Assembly: GCF_009708035.1 (NCBI RefSeq)
Contig: NZ_WMBQ01000002.1
Location: 1,116,001-1,180,000, forward strand
Direction of reading: 5' to 3'
DNA: 64,000 bases
DNA from: Hyphomicrobium album
GTDB lineage: Bacteria; Pseudomonadota; Alphaproteobacteria; Rhizobiales; Hyphomicrobiaceae
Both the position numbers and the translations under genes were made by a program. Shown here piece by piece: positions 8,451 through 17,016 of the stretch. Positions within the stretch are counted from its first letter, which is position 1. Each line of letters starts with the position of its first letter. The notes under the pieces are model-generated. The model made no database searches. It was given only the letters and a program-made list of their open reading frames with translations, and was not told the origin of the DNA.

Positions 8451-9094
8451 GCGCGGCGTCCAGTCCGCTCGTCGTCAAGCTCGGCGGCAGCCTGGCCGAA
8501 AGCAAGCGGCTAGCATCCATCCTCAAGATCGTCGGAGCGTCGCGGCAGTCATGCGTGATCGTGCCCGGTGGGGGCGCCTTCGCAGACGCGGTACGCGCCG
8601 CATACAAGAAACATGGGCTGTCCCAGACGGTAGCGCACCGCATGGCATTGCTCGCCATGCACCAGACCGGCATGATGCTGGCCGGCATGCATGCGCGGTT
8701 GGTGCCGGTGGAGACGCTGGCTGAGATGCGCCGCGTCCTCTCCGAGAGCCGCGTCCCCGTGTGGATGCCGCTGAAGCTGACGGCATCCGACGCGCACGTC
8801 AGCGCCGACTGGCGGACCACGTCCGACGGCCTGGCCGCGCGGTTGGCCGAGCGGCTGGGTGGGGCGACCGTGGTACTGGTCAAATCCTGCCGAGTCGATC
8901 GCTCGGCATCGGCCGCCCGTCTCGTCCGGAGCGGCGTTGTCGACCCTACGTTCGCCGAGATCGTAGCGCGGGCGCACCTGCCGTGGCGTGTTATGGGTTC
9001 GGGTGACGAGCGGGAACTGGCGCGGCTGCTCGGCGTCCTGCATCGATCGGGTCGACGCAGCCCTGCCAAGCGTGCTATCGCGCGGCGGAAATGA
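8447..9094 (+). CDS. Amino-acid-kinase-fold protein, MfnE-like
   Basis: 215 residues beginning with GTG that overlaps the previous stop (GTGA). Motifs of the aspartate/glutamate/uridylate kinase fold are clear: VVKLGGSLAES at the start, VIVPGGGAFADAVR, and DWRTTSDGLAARLAERLGG, with a late Lys in LVKSCRVD. In methanogens MfnE phosphorylates the aminomethyl-furan phosphate; the position beside mfnB makes the same step in methylofuran synthesis the best guess. The Arg/Lys-rich tail after about residue 200 (HRSGRRSPAKRAIARRK) is unusual. A 45 bp gap follows. Confidence 0.72.
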   Translation: MSAASSPLVVKLGGSLAESKRLASILKIVGASRQSCVIVPGGGAFADAVRAAYKKHGLSQTVAHRMALLAMHQTGMMLAGMHARLVPVETLAEMRRVLSESRVPVWMPLKLTASDAHVSADWRTTSDGLAARLAERLGGATVVLVKSCRVDRSASAARLVRSGVVDPTFAEIVARAHLPWRVMGSGDERELARLLGVLHRSGRRSPAKRAIARRK

Positions 9095-9139
9095 GCGCAT
9101 GCGGCGTCGGCTGAACGACGCGGTCGAGGCACGGCTCAC

Positions 9140-10588
9140 ATGACGAAGAAGCTGCTTTTCCTGACCGGGCGCCTCGCCGAGCCGCGGCTTGCCGAGACGG
9201 TTGCCGCCATGGGTCTGCCGAACGGCTCATGGCGCATCGCCAATCTGGGCATCAAGGTGGCGGCGCTCATGACCGAGAACATCGTGCGCAACCGCCTGAA
9301 GGAGCCGCTCGAGGCCGATCGGGTCATCGTACCGGGGCGGGCGCGCATGAACCTGTCGCACCTCGCGGAGCACTATGGCGTGCCTTTCGAGCGCGGCCCC
9401 GACGAAATCATCGACTTGCCGCAGTACTTCGGCAAGGACGGACAGCCGCCGGATCTGTCCAAGCAGGATATCCGCATCTTCGCCGAGATCGTCGACGCGC
9501 CGGGGTTGTCGGCCGAGAAGCTCCTGGAAAAGGGGCGCGAGCTCATCGCCAAAGGCGCCGACGTCGTCGACATCGGCTGCCAGCCCGATGTGTCATTCCC
9601 GCACCTCGAAGAGACCGTCGCGGCGATGAAGCGCGCCGGACTCAAGGTCAGTGTCGATTCCGGTGACGTTGACGAACTGCGCCGCGGCGCCCGAGCCGGG
9701 GCCGACTTCGTTCTCTCTCTCGACGAGTCGAACCTCGATGCCATCGACGGCACGAGTTGCGTGCCGATCCTGCTGCCCAAGCCGCACGGCGATCTCGACT
9801 CGCTGCTGCGCGCCATCGACCTGTGCAAGGCGAAGGGCATACCGCACATCGCCGATCCGGTGCTCGACCCGCTCAACTTCGGATTCACGACCTCGCTCGA
9901 GCGCTACGCTCAGCTTCGCCGCCTGCGTCCGGATGTCGAAATCCTGATGGGTACCGGCAACCTGACCGAGCTGACCGACGCCGATAGCCAGGGCGTCACC
10001 GCGATTTTGATCGGCATTTGTGCCGAGCTTGCCATACGCAACGTGCTCATCGTGCAAGTTTCACCACACACGCGCCGCACGGTCGAAGAGCACGACGCGG
10101 CGCGCCGCCTCATGTACCGCGCACGCGAGGACGGCAACCTGCCCAAGGGCTACGATGCGGGCCTCTTGTCGCTGCACGACCTGCGCCCATACCCCGATAC
10201 GCCCGAGCAGATCGCGGCGGATGCAAAAGCGATCAAAGACGCGAACTACCGCATCGAGGCGGCGGCGGACGGCATCCACATCTACAATCGCGACGGCCAT
10301 CACGTCGCCTCCGATCCATTCAAACTGTTCGACAAGCTCGGCGTGGAGAAGGACGGCGCGCACGCGTTCTATCTCGGCTACGAGCTCGCCAAGGCGGAGA
10401 TTGCGCGGGCGTTGGCCAAACGCTATGCGCAAGACAGCCCGCTCGATTGGGGTGTCGCCGCCGACCGCAAGTCCGAAGATCTCACGCAACACGCCCCGGA
10501 AGGCGCCACGCTCAAAGCTGCCCGCAAGGAGAAGCAGGATGCCGCGTATCGTCGAAACGATCGTGACGACGACCAACGCGAAGGGTGA
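9140..10588 (+). CDS. Dihydropteroate synthase-like protein (DUF6513-type) of the H4MPT pathway
   Basis: 482 residues. Residues 1-~130 form an N-terminal domain of its own (LFLTGRLAEPRLAETVAAMG, then LKEPLEADRVIVPGRARMNLS). The middle carries a TIM-barrel like dihydropteroate synthase: EKGADVVDIGCQP, LKVSVDSGDVDELRRGARAGADFVLSL, IPHIADPVLDP and LMGTGNLTELTDADS. It likely couples a pterin to an aminobenzene-ribose unit or does a related step in dephospho-H4MPT synthesis; the exact reaction is unsettled. Its last 50 bp overlap the DUF447 gene in another frame, and its own highly charged tail (RRNDRDDDQREG) may be shaped by that overlap. Confidence 0.82.
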   Translation: MTKKLLFLTGRLAEPRLAETVAAMGLPNGSWRIANLGIKVAALMTENIVRNRLKEPLEADRVIVPGRARMNLSHLAEHYGVPFERGPDEIIDLPQYFGKDGQPPDLSKQDIRIFAEIVDAPGLSAEKLLEKGRELIAKGADVVDIGCQPDVSFPHLEETVAAMKRAGLKVSVDSGDVDELRRGARAGADFVLSLDESNLDAIDGTSCVPILLPKPHGDLDSLLRAIDLCKAKGIPHIADPVLDPLNFGFTTSLERYAQLRRLRPDVEILMGTGNLTELTDADSQGVTAILIGICAELAIRNVLIVQVSPHTRRTVEEHDAARRLMYRAREDGNLPKGYDAGLLSLHDLRPYPDTPEQIAADAKAIKDANYRIEAAADGIHIYNRDGHHVASDPFKLFDKLGVEKDGAHAFYLGYELAKAEIARALAKRYAQDSPLDWGVAADRKSEDLTQHAPEGATLKAARKEKQDAAYRRNDRDDDQREG

Positions 10589-11105
10589 GGCGCACATCGC
10601 GCCGCTCGGATTGATCGAGGACGGCGATAACTGGATCATCGCGCCGTTCCGTCCCTCGCGCACGCTCGATAACCTGCACGAGGTGCCCTACGCGGTGGCG
10701 AGCCACACCGACGACGTGCGCGTGTTCGCCGGCTGCGTCACCGGCCGCAAGGACTGGCCGACGCGGCAGGCGTCCCGCGTCCCCGGCGTCGTGCTCGCCG
10801 ATGCCGTCTCGCATTGGGAGCTGGCGGTGCAGAAGGTGACGGACGACCCGCAGCGGCCGCGATATTCGTGCGCGCTCGTGCACGAGGCGAGCAACCGGCC
10901 GTGGGAAGGCTTCAACCGCGCGCAGGCGGCCGTGCTCGAGTGCGCCGTTCTCGTGACGCGCTTGAAGATGCTGCCGCCGGAGAAGATTGATGCCGAACTA
11001 AAGTACCTCGAGATCGCCATCTCCAAGACCGCAGGCCCGCGCGAGGAAGAGGCTTGGGGCTGGCTGATGGAGAAGATCAACGCCTTCCGGGCCGCGCAGT
11101 CGTGA
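10539..11105 (+). CDS. DUF447 family protein of the H4MPT/methylofuran cluster
   Basis: 188 residues: PRIVETIVTTTNAKGEAHIAPLGL at the start, RTLDNLHEVPYAVASHTDDVRVFAGCVTGR, and a helical end CAVLVTRLKMLPPEKIDAELKYLEIAI. This matches the DUF447 family, a split-barrel flavin-reductase-like fold that occurs in methanogens and in C1-cofactor clusters of methylotrophs. The reaction is unknown. The start at 10539 is fixed by CAAGGAGAAGCAGG immediately upstream, which means a 50 bp overlap with the preceding gene. The stop overlaps the next GTG start. Confidence 0.8.
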   Translation: MPRIVETIVTTTNAKGEAHIAPLGLIEDGDNWIIAPFRPSRTLDNLHEVPYAVASHTDDVRVFAGCVTGRKDWPTRQASRVPGVVLADAVSHWELAVQKVTDDPQRPRYSCALVHEASNRPWEGFNRAQAAVLECAVLVTRLKMLPPEKIDAELKYLEIAISKTAGPREEEAWGWLMEKINAFRAAQS

Positions 11106-11581
11106 ACATACGCAACGAGCAGGCCGGCGATTACGTTGCAATCCGGCGTCTACTGACCGAGGCGTTCGGCGGCGACGGTGAAGCGAAGTTGGTCGATTCC
11201 TTGCGCGCCGATGGGGATATTGCCATCGCGCTCGTCGCCGATATCGAAGGCGAGGTCGCCGGCTACGCGGCGCTGTCGGTGCTCAAGTCTCCGCCGCGCT
11301 CGCTGGCCTTGGCTCCGGTCGCCGTGGCACCTGCCCAGCAACGCCAGGGGGTGGGTAGCGCTTTGATCGAGGAGACCTTGCGCCGGGCACGCGCCGCCGA
11401 AGGCGGCATGGTGTTCGTTGTTGGCGACCCGGAATACTACGCGCGCTTCGGTTTTAGCGCTGACGCGGCGCGGAGCTTCGACAGCCTATATGCCGGCGAG
11501 CATTTCATGGCCATCGCGCTGACGGAGACGCCGGCGCCGGCGGCACCCGTCCTCTATTCCCGACGCTTTGCCGAACTCTAG
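11102..11581 (+). CDS. GNAT family N-acetyltransferase
   Basis: 159 residues starting at GTG (GTGA overlap with DUF447). The GNAT core is plain: MNIRNEQAGDYVAIRRLLTEAF, LAPVAVAPAQQRQGVGSALIEETLRRA (acetyl-CoA loop QRQGVGSAL) and YYARFGFSADAA. It looks like the YhbS-type acetyltransferases. Being the last member of the cofactor operon, it could act on a cofactor intermediate, but nothing in the sequence shows its substrate. Its end overlaps by 4 bp the 3' end of the convergent mfnF-like gene. Confidence 0.82.
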   Translation: MNIRNEQAGDYVAIRRLLTEAFGGDGEAKLVDSLRADGDIAIALVADIEGEVAGYAALSVLKSPPRSLALAPVAVAPAQQRQGVGSALIEETLRRARAAEGGMVFVVGDPEYYARFGFSADAARSFDSLYAGEHFMAIALTETPAPAAPVLYSRRFAEL

Positions 11582-12603
11582 TTCTCCCCCGCCAGGAGCG
11601 CGACGGCGACGGCGGGAGCGCAGTATGTCGCCCAGTCAGCGCAGTCAGCCGCCGCGTTGGCGAGCGTGCTGAAGTGGACGATCGCCTTGCCCTGTTGCGC
11701 CATGAGCGCCGCGATCTGCGATGCGCCGATGCCGGCGACCACGACGGGCGCGGCGCTCAGCTGTTTGAACTCAGCCATTACGCTGGTGGCGGCGAGGCGG
11801 ATCTCTTCCATCTGTTTGTCGGCGATCTCCCGAGCTGCGTCGCGCCATTCCGCCGGCGATGCGTTTTCAGCGTCGCGGCCAAACACGCGGGCGAAGCGGG
11901 CGATGCTTTCCTCGATCGATTTGCCGCGCCCGTCTGCGGTAGCGTGCTGGTCAATGCCATCCGGCAGCTCGCCGAGGATGCGCCGCACGTCGGCCATGCT
12001 GGCAAAGCCACCCGCGGCGAGCCGCTGTTCGCGACCCCGCAGCCGCCCGGAGTGCGCAACAACGCATGGGTCGGTGCGTGTGAGGCCGGTATAGATGAGT
12101 TCGCTCGTCATCAGGCGCTCGCCGTCGGTGATGCCGCGCGGGCAGGGCATGCTGTCCACGATCGGAATGATGTCCGTGGTCGTCGAGCCCATGTCGATGA
12201 GCAGGGCGCCAGGGAGGCTGCGGGCGACGAGAGCGGCGCTGGCCAGGAAGTTCATCGATCCGACGCTTGCCGGCTCGGCCATCGCCGTCGCGGTACCGGC
12301 GAACCCGCGCAGGCCCATGTAGACGCGAAGGTCCGCATCGAGCTCGGTGGCGAGGTGCGAGACGATCTCGCGCACGCCGGTTTGCCGGTCGGGGAACAGC
12401 TCGCACAGCTCGCCGGTCATGGTTACGGCGTGCTGCTCGGCGCGCGCGATGAGTGCGATGGCCTCGACAAGAGCGGCGTCGAGCTGCTCCATGCCGCGCC
12501 ACAGCGGGCAGGGGATCTGGCGCACGGCGATGGTGCGGCCGTCGTCGGTCAGCGCTACCTTCAGATGCGCGCCGCCCACATCGTAGCCGGCTGTGATGGG
12601 CAT
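11578..12603 (-). CDS. H4MPT-linked C1 pathway protein of the hydantoinase/ASKHA-like family (MfnF-like)
   Basis: 341 residues with an actin/hydantoinase-A fold: AGYDVGGAHLKVALTDDG (phosphate 1 loop), VTMTGELCELFPDR and ALLIDMGSTTTDIIPIVDS (phosphate 2 loop). The last third, VVAGIGASQIAALMAQQG, is the third nucleotide-contact region. Family knowledge: these proteins are the one-carbon uncharacterised family of methylotrophs and are homologous to methanogen MfnF, which joins the furan to the tyramine part of methanofuran. A methylofuran role is therefore the best inference. Divergent from the HisA/F-like gene, with a 76 bp gap. Confidence 0.82.
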   Translation of the reverse strand: MPITAGYDVGGAHLKVALTDDGRTIAVRQIPCPLWRGMEQLDAALVEAIALIARAEQHAVTMTGELCELFPDRQTGVREIVSHLATELDADLRVYMGLRGFAGTATAMAEPASVGSMNFLASAALVARSLPGALLIDMGSTTTDIIPIVDSMPCPRGITDGERLMTSELIYTGLTRTDPCVVAHSGRLRGREQRLAAGGFASMADVRRILGELPDGIDQHATADGRGKSIEESIARFARVFGRDAENASPAEWRDAAREIADKQMEEIRLAATSVMAEFKQLSAAPVVVAGIGASQIAALMAQQGKAIVHFSTLANAAADCADWATYCAPAVAVALLAGEN

Positions 12604-12679
12604 GACGCCTCCTTGGTGCGGAGCCTTCCGCGCCGGGCCGTGTTACACGCTGCACGCACGGAGGCAAGCTAGTGTGACG

Positions 12680-13387
12680 ATGGATGTGATCCCGGTCATC
12701 GATGTGCGGCACGGCGTGGCGGTCGCTGCCGTGCGCGGCCAGCGCGCCGACTATAGGCCGCTCGCAACGCCGCTGGCGGCGGGCAGCGATCCCGTCGCCG
12801 TCGCGCGCGGCTATGCGGCGCTCTTTACCTTTCCGGTGCTGTACGTCGCCGACCTCGACGGCATCGAGGGGCGCGGGCGCAACGCGAGCCTCGCGGCCGA
12901 GCTGACGGCTGCGCTTCCGGGCGTCCGCATCTGGATCGACGACGGCCTGCGAACCTACGAGGCGGCGGAACGGATTGCCGAGCAATCCGACATGATACCC
13001 GTCGTCGGCACGGAAAGCCTGCGCGGCGGCGACGATGTCGCCGACATGCGGACGCTTCCGCCCGACGCTTATGTGCTGTCGCTCGACTTCAAGGACGGAG
13101 AGTTCGCTGGACCCGTTGCCGTGCTCGATGAGCCGCAGCACTGGCCCGACAACGTGATCGTCATGACACTTTCCCGCGTCGGCGCCAGTCGGGGTCCGGC
13201 AATCGCCGAGATCGCCGCCATCGTCAGCCGCGCCGGTAACCGGCGGATCTACGCTGCCGGCGGCGTCCGCGACCGCGCGGATGTCGTCGCCCTGCATGCT
13301 GCCGGCGCCGCCGGCGTGCTCGTCGCCACCGCGCTGCATGCCGGTACGTTAAAGGCCGGCGACCTCAATGAGATCGCCGGCCTTTGA
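12680..13387 (+). CDS. HisA/HisF-related TIM-barrel protein of the H4MPT cluster
   Basis: 235 residues: MDVIPVIDVRHGVAVAAVRG, LYVADLDGIEGRGRN, RIWIDDGLRTYEAAER and IYAAGGVRDRADVVALHAAGAAGVLVATALH. These are HisA-like half-barrels with the phosphate-binding GGV and GVLVATALH ends. It is the HisA/F-related protein found only with H4MPT pathway genes, not the histidine enzyme: no his genes are near and the HisA active-site set is altered. The ATG at 12680 is chosen because the homology starts there; an upstream in-frame ATG at 12593 overlaps the divergent gene. Reaction unknown. Confidence 0.8.
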   Translation: MDVIPVIDVRHGVAVAAVRGQRADYRPLATPLAAGSDPVAVARGYAALFTFPVLYVADLDGIEGRGRNASLAAELTAALPGVRIWIDDGLRTYEAAERIAEQSDMIPVVGTESLRGGDDVADMRTLPPDAYVLSLDFKDGEFAGPVAVLDEPQHWPDNVIVMTLSRVGASRGPAIAEIAAIVSRAGNRRIYAAGGVRDRADVVALHAAGAAGVLVATALHAGTLKAGDLNEIAGL

Positions 13388-13528
13388 TGTCGTAGCACGA
13401 AGGGTTAGAGCAGAACCGCGCGCCGGGGGCTCTTACCCATTCCAACGGCCAGAAAGCAATCTACCCAATCGCTGCAGCAGACCCCTCTTCATAGGCGGGG
13501 CATCATCCTGCTGTGGACGGTTTCCGCT

Positions 13529-14041
13529 TCAAGCCTTCGCACTGAAGGGATGCTGAGCCGAGTTGCGCTGAGCAGTAGCCTCGGCAGCGGTCGGCTTGCC
13601 GGCGACGGCGCGGGCGATCGACTCCTTCACGGCGCGATAGTTGTAGTCCTGGATCTTCGCGTCGTCGGAGGCTTCCCAGTGAATGAACACGCCGACGCAG
13701 ATGAAGATGTCGTCAGCTTCCGAAGCGGGAATCACGCCCTCGGCGACCGAGTCCTGCACGGCCTTGGCGACGGCGTACTGGGCAGGTCCGAACATCTGAA
13801 CGGCCTGGCGGGCGTCCTTGATCGTGACCTTGTTGTAAAGGATCGTGTTCGGCTTGCAGGCAAGGTTCGGCGCGATCACGGCGAGAAGCGTCGTAAAGCC
13901 GTCCTTGTTGTTCGTCAGGGCGTTGCAGAATGCCGTCTCTGCAGCCGAGCCGCGCGGACCCATAAGCAGGTCGATGTGCGCGACTTCGTTACCGTCACCG
14001 ACGAGCGATTCGCCGACGAGAACCTTGTTGATCTTGGCCAT
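13529..14041 (-). CDS. fae: Formaldehyde-activating enzyme
   Basis: 170 residues, the usual length. Sequence is typical throughout: [24 protein letters not shown] with the catalytic-type His at residue 22, [38 protein letters not shown] and [17 protein letters not shown]. Fae condenses formaldehyde with tetrahydromethanopterin to methylene-H4MPT in the cytoplasm. The start at 14041 has GGGAGAAA upstream; an in-frame extension to 14119 is unsupported. It has a 200 bp upstream gap and so probably its own strong promoter, unlike the packed cofactor genes beside it. Confidence 0.97.
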   Translation of the reverse strand: MAKINKVLVGESLVGDGNEVAHIDLLMGPRGSAAETAFCNALTNNKDGFTTLLAVIAPNLACKPNTILYNKVTIKDARQAVQMFGPAQYAVAKAVQDSVAEGVIPASEADDIFICVGVFIHWEASDDAKIQDYNYRAVKESIARAVAGKPTAAEATAQRNSAQHPFSAKA

Positions 14042-14241
14042 TCGGGGTTTCTCCCAAGCTATAACACCACGAGCACCAACGCCACCCCGCCGAGGCCGAG
14101 CTGCACCGGTTCTGCCCAATTTCGAAAAGCTATCCTTTGTTTCGGCGTCCGGTGACGTTGTCCCCGAACCGGTTGGCTGGATAGCGGCGCGCCTTTAGCA
14201 CCGCCACTAGATAACGCAACGCCCCCTATAGAGACAAGGGC

Positions 14242-15105
14242 CTAAGGGAGGCTCGCCTGGCCCAATGCGTCGCAGAGGGAGGCTGCAAAAAGGGTGGCTA
14301 CAACAAGGTCGGCAGTCGTCCCGGGATTAACGTTGTGGCGCTTCAATTCTGCATCGAAATCGAGCAGTTTGGTCAGCGTGTTGCGTTGCGCAACCGGGTG
14401 CCAAAGGGGCGTTAGCCCACGTGCCTCCTCGCGGACGGCTTCTGCGACGTCGGCGCCATGCTTGCGCAAAATATGGCTGTCCGGGAAATAGGCCAGAAAT
14501 GCCATGTGCAGGGTTGTGACGGCGAGGGCATCGTCGTGCGCGTGGCGGCGGGCGTTCGCCAAGACCCCGAGGCCGAACTCGAATATTTCGACGTAGTCGG
14601 TCAAATAGGCGGACGCAATTCGGTCGCGCTGGACCGCCATGCCCATCGCTTCGAGCAGCGAGACGGTCGGCGGAGCGGCGACATCTTGCTCAGGCACCGC
14701 GCCAAGTCCACCGGGGCTGGCCAAGCGGATGGCGGCAAAGACCGCAGCTGCATCCTCGTCGTCCAAACTATTGAGCACTTCACGCAGGCGCTCGCGCAGG
14801 CCCTCGTCGCGCGGTAGCGCCGCTGCTGCGGCCAGCGGAGCGCATAGCAGGAGGATGCCGAGGTTGGTGTTGCAGCCGGCGGCTGCAAACGAGGCTTCGA
14901 CCGCGCGCAGAACGCGCATGCCGACCTTCGCGTCCGACGCCGCGACCCACGGCGCTGCCGCCTCCGCGCTCGCCTCGAATTGGGCGACTTCCATGCCGTG
15001 CCCGCCGGCGTGAACGTGCACGTTGCCGGGCTTCAGCGCGGCGAGCTCGGCGCGGCAGGCGGCGAGAAACAGCTCGGCGATCTGCGCCTCGCTCAAGCGA
15101 GGCAT
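14242..15105 (-). CDS. Triphosphoribosyl-dephospho-CoA synthase (CitG/MdcB)-like protein of the H4MPT cluster
   Basis: 287 residues, all-helical CitG fold: ELAALKPGNVHVHAGGHGM (the conserved KPGNV motif), VGMRVLRAVEASFAAAGCNTNLGILLLCAPLA, and the end FDAELKRHNVNPGTTADLVVATLFAASL with the NPGTTADL motif. CitG makes a triphosphoribosyl cofactor precursor for citrate lyase; no citrate or malonate decarboxylase genes are here. In methylotrophs this paralogue is linked to H4MPT genes, so transfer of a ribose phosphate in dephospho-H4MPT assembly is a reasonable guess. Overlaps the preceding ATP-grasp gene by 13 bp. Confidence 0.8.
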   Translation of the reverse strand: MPRLSEAQIAELFLAACRAELAALKPGNVHVHAGGHGMEVAQFEASAEAAAPWVAASDAKVGMRVLRAVEASFAAAGCNTNLGILLLCAPLAAAAALPRDEGLRERLREVLNSLDDEDAAAVFAAIRLASPGGLGAVPEQDVAAPPTVSLLEAMGMAVQRDRIASAYLTDYVEIFEFGLGVLANARRHAHDDALAVTTLHMAFLAYFPDSHILRKHGADVAEAVREEARGLTPLWHPVAQRNTLTKLLDFDAELKRHNVNPGTTADLVVATLFAASLCDALGQASLP

Positions 15106-16091
15106 GGCTGGGTCTGCGCTGCGAGGCGCGGTTCGGGCTGATGGCAGCGGTGCTCGGCGACGGCGTGCAGGAAGTCCTCGGCAATGGCTTCGCCGATGTT
15201 GACCTCCGAGACGCTTTGCAGGCCGCGCCAGGATGGATTGCTGTTGACCTCCAGCACCAGCAGGCGGCCGTCGGGCGTGCGGATCAGATCGATGCCGCCA
15301 TAATCGGCCCCGACGGCAGCGAGGGCGCTGCCGGCGAGCTGCGCCATTTCCTCGCTCGGCTCGTGCGGGCTCGGCGCGCCTCCCTGATGCACGTTGGTGA
15401 TCCAGGTGCCGGCGCGGCGCGCCATCGCGGCGACGACGCGGCGGCGGGTGACGATGACCCGCCAGTCCTCGAACGTCGCGCCTGAAGGCGGCACGAAGTC
15501 CTGCAGATAGTAGATGTTGTCGGCCGCCTCGGCAGCCGGCAGTCCGGCGGCATCATCGACGCGCAACAGGCCCTTCCCCTGCGAGCCGAACAGCGGTTTG
15601 TAGATCAGCGGGCGCTGCGCCTCGTCGACATAGGCGACAGCGGGCGGCTGCGTCTCCATCGTACGCGTGCGCGGTGTCGGGATGCCGGCCTTGTGCAGGA
15701 GGAACGTCGTCGCCGACTTGTCGACGCAGCGCTCGATGGCGCGCGCGTCGTTCCACACGCGCACGCCGCTCTCGCGCAGGGCATGCAGGATGCCGAGACG
15801 GAAAGTGACCTGCTCCAGCGTCCCAGCCGAGATCGAGCGCACGAACACCGCGTCCGGTAAGGCTCCGTCGAAACCGGGTATGTCTATGCCGCTCGCCAAT
15901 TGCGTGTCGAAGGCGCAGCGCGGCAGGGACGTGACGACGACATCGACACCGCGCGTGCGCATCGCCTCGGCGAGGCGGCGCACGTGCCAGTTGCCGCTCT
16001 CTTCCTCGAGGAAGAGTGCGACGCGCAAACCGGTTCCGCTACTGTCAGCGGAAGCTTTTGTCGACGACATCTGGAGCAAGCTCGCCCGCAT
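15093..16091 (-). CDS. ATP-grasp ligase, RimK-like, of the H4MPT cluster
   Basis: 332 residues. A pre-ATP-grasp domain (VALFLEEESGNWHVRRLAEAMRTRGVDV) is followed by the grasp domain: DKSATTFLLHKAGIPTPRT, PLIYKPLFGSQGKGLLRVDD (ATP-binding lysine and glycine loop), and the metal-binding end GGIDLIRTPDGRLLVLEVNSNPSWRG. RimK-type ligases add glutamates; MptN adds one to H4MPT in methanogens, so a glutamylation step in H4MPT or methylofuran synthesis is likely. The start overlaps mch by 47 bp; an alternative ATG at 16070 is possible. Confidence 0.8.
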   Translation of the reverse strand: MRASLLQMSSTKASADSSGTGLRVALFLEEESGNWHVRRLAEAMRTRGVDVVVTSLPRCAFDTQLASGIDIPGFDGALPDAVFVRSISAGTLEQVTFRLGILHALRESGVRVWNDARAIERCVDKSATTFLLHKAGIPTPRTRTMETQPPAVAYVDEAQRPLIYKPLFGSQGKGLLRVDDAAGLPAAEAADNIYYLQDFVPPSGATFEDWRVIVTRRRVVAAMARRAGTWITNVHQGGAPSPHEPSEEMAQLAGSALAAVGADYGGIDLIRTPDGRLLVLEVNSNPSWRGLQSVSEVNIGEAIAEDFLHAVAEHRCHQPEPRLAAQTQPCLA

Positions 16092-17016
16092 GGAATGAGG
16101 TGCCGGTATCGAGGTTGGAAACGATCACCTCGGCTGGGCTGAACAGCATGGGATCGATTTTGTAGAAGTCGCCGCCGGCCGCCGCGAAGATGTCGGCGAA
16201 AGGCTCGCCATAGGCGGAACACGTCGAGCTGGGGAGTTGCTGAGCGAGCTTTTGCGCCGCCTCGTCGCCGCCCCGCACGAAGAGCTGCACGCGGCCGCCG
16301 TAGATGATCGCGTCATTGGTGCGGCCCATGGCCTTGACGAAGTCCGGCACCGGCGGGGCGATGGGCGCGGTTCCGATACCGTCCTCGATATGCTCCAGCG
16401 GGAAGTGCAGTTCGTGCGCCTTGTGCAGCGCCACTTCGAGCACGCGGGCGGCGATCTGCACTGTGCCGGCGAGGCTGCCCGTGGGGGCGAACAGGATGGT
16501 GAGGTCGGCAGGCTGCACACCGCAGGCCGAGGCGATTGAGCGGGCCACCGAGGCGGGCGGCGCCTTGTCACCCTCGATCACCAGGGACGCCTTGTTGAAG
16601 TGGTCGACGTAGCCGAGGTCCTTGTAGAGCGCCTCGACGCGCGACAGGGCGCGGGCCGGCCCGGAGCCCAACGCGAAGAAGCCACTCTCCTGCTCGCTGA
16701 TCTGCCAGCCGGCGTACTGGCTGGCGAGGCAGGCAATGACCGGGTTGGAGGCGTGCACTGTGATGCCGAGCGGCCAGCGCTTCAGCCCCGAGGACGTGTG
16801 CAGCGATACCGTGCCGAGACCGCCCATGCATACCTCGGCGAGGCGGCGGCCAGCCTCCAGGCCACCGATCGCCTGGGCACCCATATCGATGCAGCGCTCG
16901 CCGGCCCCCCCGGTGGTCACATGACAGCGCAACGCGTTGGCGTCGGTGACGATCCCGTCAACGAGCTTGGCTGCGCGTGCCGAGACGCTCGGGGCTGGAC
17001 CGTTGTACTTCTGCAT
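16045..17016 (-). CDS. mch: Methenyl-tetrahydromethanopterin cyclohydrolase
   Basis: 323 residues, the family length. Clear Mch sequence: NALRCHVTTGGAGERCIDMGAQAIGGLEAGRRLAEVCMGG, VHASNPVIACLASQYAGWQ, FALGSGPARALSRVE and DLTILFAPTGSLAGTVQIAARV. It hydrolyses methenyl-H4MPT to formyl-H4MPT. The start at 17016 has AGGGAGCC upstream and overlaps the ATP-grasp gene by 59 bp; the same frame stays open to 17841 but that part is inside the ATP-grasp gene and is not coding. Confidence 0.95.
   Translation of the reverse strand: MQKYNGPAPSVSARAAKLVDGIVTDANALRCHVTTGGAGERCIDMGAQAIGGLEAGRRLAEVCMGGLGTVSLHTSSGLKRWPLGITVHASNPVIACLASQYAGWQISEQESGFFALGSGPARALSRVEALYKDLGYVDHFNKASLVIEGDKAPPASVARSIASACGVQPADLTILFAPTGSLAGTVQIAARVLEVALHKAHELHFPLEHIEDGIGTAPIAPPVPDFVKAMGRTNDAIIYGGRVQLFVRGGDEAAQKLAQQLPSSTCSAYGEPFADIFAAAGGDFYKIDPMLFSPAEVIVSNLDTGTSFHAGELAPDVVDKSFR

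Noticed and set aside
12593-12679. Earlier start for the HisA/F-like gene
   Set aside because: The extra 29 codons overlap the divergent gene's start and show no homology; the ATG at 12680 begins the barrel.
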